DNA of 9,413 nucleotides. Source: JARRRL01 sp037380725 (GTDB lineage: Bacteria > Pseudomonadota > Gammaproteobacteria > Pseudomonadales > JANQJO01). Position 1 is the first letter of the stretch; each line of letters opens with the position of its first letter. The notes beneath the pieces are model-generated. The model was not told the origin of the DNA, searched no databases, and was given only the letters and a program-made list of their open reading frames with translations. A program made the position numbers and the translations under genes. The stretch covers positions 1-9,413 of the forward strand of contig JARRRL010000179.1 of the NCBI GenBank assembly GCA_037380725.1, read 5' to 3'. Shown piece by piece: positions 7,352 through 9,413 of this stretch.

Positions 7352-7411
7352 TCAATAAAATTAAGTGTCAATAAAATTAAGCCTTCAATAAAACAAGGCG
7401 CTCAATGAAAA
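7352..7411. repeat. Degenerate 16-17-bp tandem repeats between pilX and pilY1
   Basis: TCAATAAAA occurs at 7352-7360, 7368-7376 and 7385-7393, with a variant TCAATGAAA at 7402-7410; the spacings are 16, 17 and 17 bp. The filler between the first three is TTAAG-like. GCCTT (7381-7385) and AAGGC (7395-7399) form a weak 5-bp inverted repeat within the array. On the minus (transcript) strand each unit reads TTTTATTGA. The array fills most of the 118-bp pilX-pilY1 spacer and could affect transcript stability or bind a protein; no function is shown. Confidence 0.6.
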
Positions 7412-7427
7412 CGCAGTCTGTGTGCGC

Positions 7428-7949
7428 TTACCCCGCACCGGCTCGTACGAATCCTTGCACGAGCTTGGTGGCCGTTGCGCTGTCAACGCTCGCAGAACTG
7501 TCGGTTTGCAGTTGCACAAAGCGGGCACCGCCATTCACTAGGAGCGAGTAACCCGGCATCAACACCTTGTCGGCTTGCAGTGAAACGGACACGCTGTGGG
7601 CGGAGTTGGGTACGGGAACGGTGAACGTGCCGACCACGTTGTTCGCTTCATCAATGCGTCGTAGCGCTTCGTTGACCCAAGTGGTTTGTTCTAATGAATA
7701 AGGACCCGCTGATTCGGCCAACTGAAACGCGGTTTCATGGTTTGAATAGTTCGCGGCCATTTGCTCATTCCACATGCCCGTTCGCGCGGCTGAAACCGAC
7801 AGCACAGAAAAAACGGCCAACATAATCAAAGCCAACAGCAAGACGGCGCCGCGTTCTGTGGTGGGTCGACGTGATGTGAAGCGACGTGCGGTGAGGTGAC
7901 GGGGCATCGTTAAATCAGGCCAATGCGGGCAATCATGATGCATAAACAT
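7428..7949 (-). CDS. pilX: PilX-like type IV minor pilin
   Basis: 173 residues. The ATG at 7949 has a strong Shine-Dalgarno AAGGAGT (7957-7963) seven bases upstream, which favours it over Met15 (7907). The leader is 34 residues and rich in Arg and His. It ends ERG34|AVLLLALIMLAVFSVLS, a prepilin-peptidase site with the mature chain starting at Ala and no Glu at position +5, as in other PilX proteins. The hydrophobic helix (35-53) is followed by GMWNEQMAANYSNHETAFQLAESA, the PilX signature for the N-terminal helix. After AESA the text changes to GPYSLEQTTW; the usual continuation of the helix (AESALR...) is not seen, so a short in-frame loss is possible. The globular part has one small beta region and no Cys pair. 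Minor pilins of this group prime pilus assembly with PilW, PilV and PilY1. Confidence 0.82.
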   Translation of the reverse strand: MFMHHDCPHWPDLTMPRHLTARRFTSRRPTTERGAVLLLALIMLAVFSVLSVSAARTGMWNEQMAANYSNHETAFQLAESAGPYSLEQTTWVNEALRRIDEANNVVGTFTVPVPNSAHSVSVSLQADKVLMPGYSLLVNGGARFVQLQTDSSASVDSATATKLVQGFVRAGAG

Positions 7950-7956
7950 TCTCTTT

Positions 7957-7963
7957 ACTCCTT
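7957..7963 (-). promoter_or_regulatory. Shine-Dalgarno of pilX
   Basis: The minus strand reads AAGGAGT, seven bases before ATG 7949. It is itself the degenerate terminal unit of the ATTGAGT repeat array beside it, so the ribosome-binding site appears to have arisen from, or been copied into, the repeat. Confidence 0.7.
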
Positions 7964-7991
7964 ACTCAATACTCAATACTCAATACTAAAT
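7957..7991. repeat. 7-bp tandem repeat (ACTCAAT) upstream of pilX
   Basis: On the + strand there are three perfect units, at 7964-7970, 7971-7977 and 7978-7984. They are flanked by diverged units ACTCCTT (7957-7963) and ACTAAAT (7985-7991). Short perfect repeats of this kind are prone to slippage. A change in copy number would not shift any reading frame, but it would move the pilX ribosome-binding site relative to the hairpin and pilW stop upstream. Confidence 0.8.
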
Positions 7992-8006
7992 ATACGAAGT
8001 ATTTAG
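7986..8006. repeat. AT-rich inverted repeat between pilW and pilX
   Basis: CTAAATA (7986-7992) and TATTTAG (8000-8006) are perfect inverted repeats around a 7-base centre. It could be a weak RNA hairpin or a small protein-binding palindrome. It has no GC stem and no U-tract, so it is not a convincing terminator. Confidence 0.45.
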
Positions 8007-8032
8007 ATAAACCTATTCTGTTTAACCACGCT

Positions 8033-9289
8033 CTATCCTTTGTTACGCATTTGAATGGTGGTGTTAAATTCTCGTCTGAGGTAATTGCCTCCGCTGTGCT
8101 GTGAGGCGCCATTGGGGCCAATGTCGACGCCCGGCAAGGTGTAATCGTGCGAATCCGTCGTCGTGGTGACGGGATCTAAGCTTTTGATAAGAAGTCCAAT
8201 CTGGATGGACACAACGCGTCGCATATTGAGATTGACGTCGGTGGCGGGTAAAAAGCGAATGTTGCCGTCTGATAACTCTTCACCGTATAAGATTCGGAGA
8301 AATTCAACGCCTTCGGCTATTTCGTCGATCGTCCCGTTGGACGCCATGCGAAACAGACCATAGGTGTCTTCACCAAATTGATTGTTTCGACCGGTGTCCG
8401 CCACAAAAAACGTTTCGGTACGAAAAACTCGTATTTTTGCATCGGTTTCATAAGCGCGTCGAAAATTTGCCGTGGTATTGTGACTCGTCGCGTGCTCAAT
8501 GGTAATGGGTGCTGTGGTAGCGGGATCATTGGATACGCGAAAAACGTCACCCACGGAGCAATCGCCGATGTATAGAATGTCGTCTTTGGATACGGAAAAA
8601 TTCGTATCATTGGTTACGATGGGAGCTGAACGACTGGACATCTTGCTCGCCAGTGTCAACAAGACGGGACTGGCGTATTGAACGCTGATGACATCACTCC
8701 CAGATCGAGGTGTATAGCCTGAGATCCCATTACGCAGATCCTCGATGTCGGAATTACTTCCCAATAATGAGGGATTCGGAGACCAGGCGTCGTCATTTCC
8801 AACACTGAAACCACGTAGATTTGTGCGTGAAATATTGTCGGAGGGGTAGTTATTGGCGATGGGTACGGTGTACGTCAAGCTGTTCCAATTTAGGTTTTCT
8901 TCATTTTGATTTTGCAAAGAAGCCGGTAGCAGACAACCTTGAAACCCTCGATAACGCAGTGCGTCGCCCACAATGTGTAAGGCGTACCGCCCACTTTCTT
9001 GAATTTCGGTCAGGGCCGATTCAATTTGATACGTTTGTTTGGTGCTGGTTAGAACCTGAATCATTCCGGCTAGCACAAAGGTACCCAAGGCACCGGCAAT
9101 TAACACTTCAACCAAACTGAATCCGTTTTGGACGTTTTGGATGTTTTCGAAATGAAGGAGCTTGCACTGTGTGTGTTCGTTGTGATGGTTTTTTTGCTGA
9201 TCAAGAGTAGGGCGGTTTTTAAGAAAAGACGGGGCAACAGATCGTGCGCGAGTCGAACGTGGGAAACGTATGTCAGATAGCGTATTCAT
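8033..9289 (-). CDS. pilW: PilW-like type IV minor pilin
   Basis: 418 residues. ATG 9289 is the only usable start: an in-frame stop lies at 9305-9307 and the next Met is residue 79, beyond the pilin helix. The prepilin site is NG56|FSLVEVLIAGALGTFVLAGM, with the conserved Glu at +5 of the mature protein. After the hydrophobic helix come TYQIESALTEIQESGRYALHIVGDALRYRGFQGC, the PilW helix and first Cys, then SGSDVISVQY, ILYIGDCSVGDVFRV (second Cys; a disulfide is plausible), DTYGLFRM, IAEGVEFLRILYGE, VVSIQIGLLIKS and a final beta strand ending TTIQMRNKG, all typical of PilW. Length is ordinary for the family. The 56-residue leader is unusually long and basic; most type IVa pilins have 6-20 residues there. 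PilW forms part of the minor pilin tip complex with PilX and PilY1. The Shine-Dalgarno is weak. Confidence 0.88.
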   Translation of the reverse strand: MNTLSDIRFPRSTRARSVAPSFLKNRPTLDQQKNHHNEHTQCKLLHFENIQNVQNGFSLVEVLIAGALGTFVLAGMIQVLTSTKQTYQIESALTEIQESGRYALHIVGDALRYRGFQGCLLPASLQNQNEENLNWNSLTYTVPIANNYPSDNISRTNLRGFSVGNDDAWSPNPSLLGSNSDIEDLRNGISGYTPRSGSDVISVQYASPVLLTLASKMSSRSAPIVTNDTNFSVSKDDILYIGDCSVGDVFRVSNDPATTAPITIEHATSHNTTANFRRAYETDAKIRVFRTETFFVADTGRNNQFGEDTYGLFRMASNGTIDEIAEGVEFLRILYGEELSDGNIRFLPATDVNLNMRRVVSIQIGLLIKSLDPVTTTTDSHDYTLPGVDIGPNGASQHSGGNYLRREFNTTIQMRNKG

Positions 9290-9413
9290 GGCGGCGTAAC
9301 ATCTCTACCACGTTTATAGGAAGGAATTAAGCTTATTCTAAGGCTAGACTACGCGCACGGGGAGCTCCAGTGCTATCCAAATGCCTATTCATTGAAAATT
9401 CAGAAATTGTGAT
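9290..9413 (-). other. Right-edge segment, possibly the last 26 codons of an upstream pil gene
   Basis: On the minus strand one frame is open from the window edge (9413) to a TAA at 9333-9335, ending SLALE, while the other two frames stop within 24 bases. In pil clusters the gene before pilW is pilV, so this could be its end, but the peptide has no feature that I recognise. The 43 bp between this stop and pilW show only weak Shine-Dalgarno-like bases (AGAG at 9301-9304 in the minus sense) and no clear promoter. Confidence 0.3.

Overview
The window holds the right end of a leucine-rich-repeat/NEL-type ubiquitin-ligase effector gene on the + strand (left edge to about 1666). Converging on it from the right is a minus-strand cluster read in the order pilW (9289-8033), pilX (7949-7428), pilY1 (7309-2780, broken into three reading-frame segments) and a secreted dienelactone-hydrolase-family gene (2762-1710). 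The minor pilin genes with PilY1 point to a Gammaproteobacterium. An IpaH/SspH-type NEL effector suggests that it lives with a eukaryotic host. I cannot name the genus from sequence alone.

The pil genes form one transcription unit. PilW and PilX are minor pilins that prime pilus assembly. PilY1 is the large secreted tip adhesin and regulator, with a von Willebrand A domain near the N-terminus and a calcium-binding beta-propeller at the C-terminus. In this copy three tandem beta-sandwich repeats of about 150-180 residues interrupt the von Willebrand A fold. The position after pilY1, often taken by pilE, holds a signal-peptide-bearing alpha/beta hydrolase whose ribosome-binding site lies just downstream of the pilY1 stop, 10 nt before its start codon.

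The most striking feature is damage. The NEL domain and the PilY1 propeller each lack stretches that their families conserve, and the sequence changes frame at each of the three joins (about 1165-1205, 4378-4386 and 3360-3375). In pilY1 the second shift returns to the frame of the first segment. At 1396-1596 an exact 99-bp direct duplication flanks NNN, the signature of two contig ends that overlap but were not merged. The lesions may therefore be real gene decay or assembly/consensus loss, and the sequence alone cannot separate these.

The noncoding spaces are short. They carry two small repeat arrays: a 7-bp array whose last degenerate unit is the pilX Shine-Dalgarno, and a 16-17-bp array between pilX and pilY1. 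I found no tRNA, rRNA, CRISPR, insertion sequence or convincing terminator. I see no convincing new multi-gene system. The best leads are the 21-residue-LRR NEL effector, the inserted repeats in PilY1, the pilus-linked hydrolase and the pattern of missing segments.
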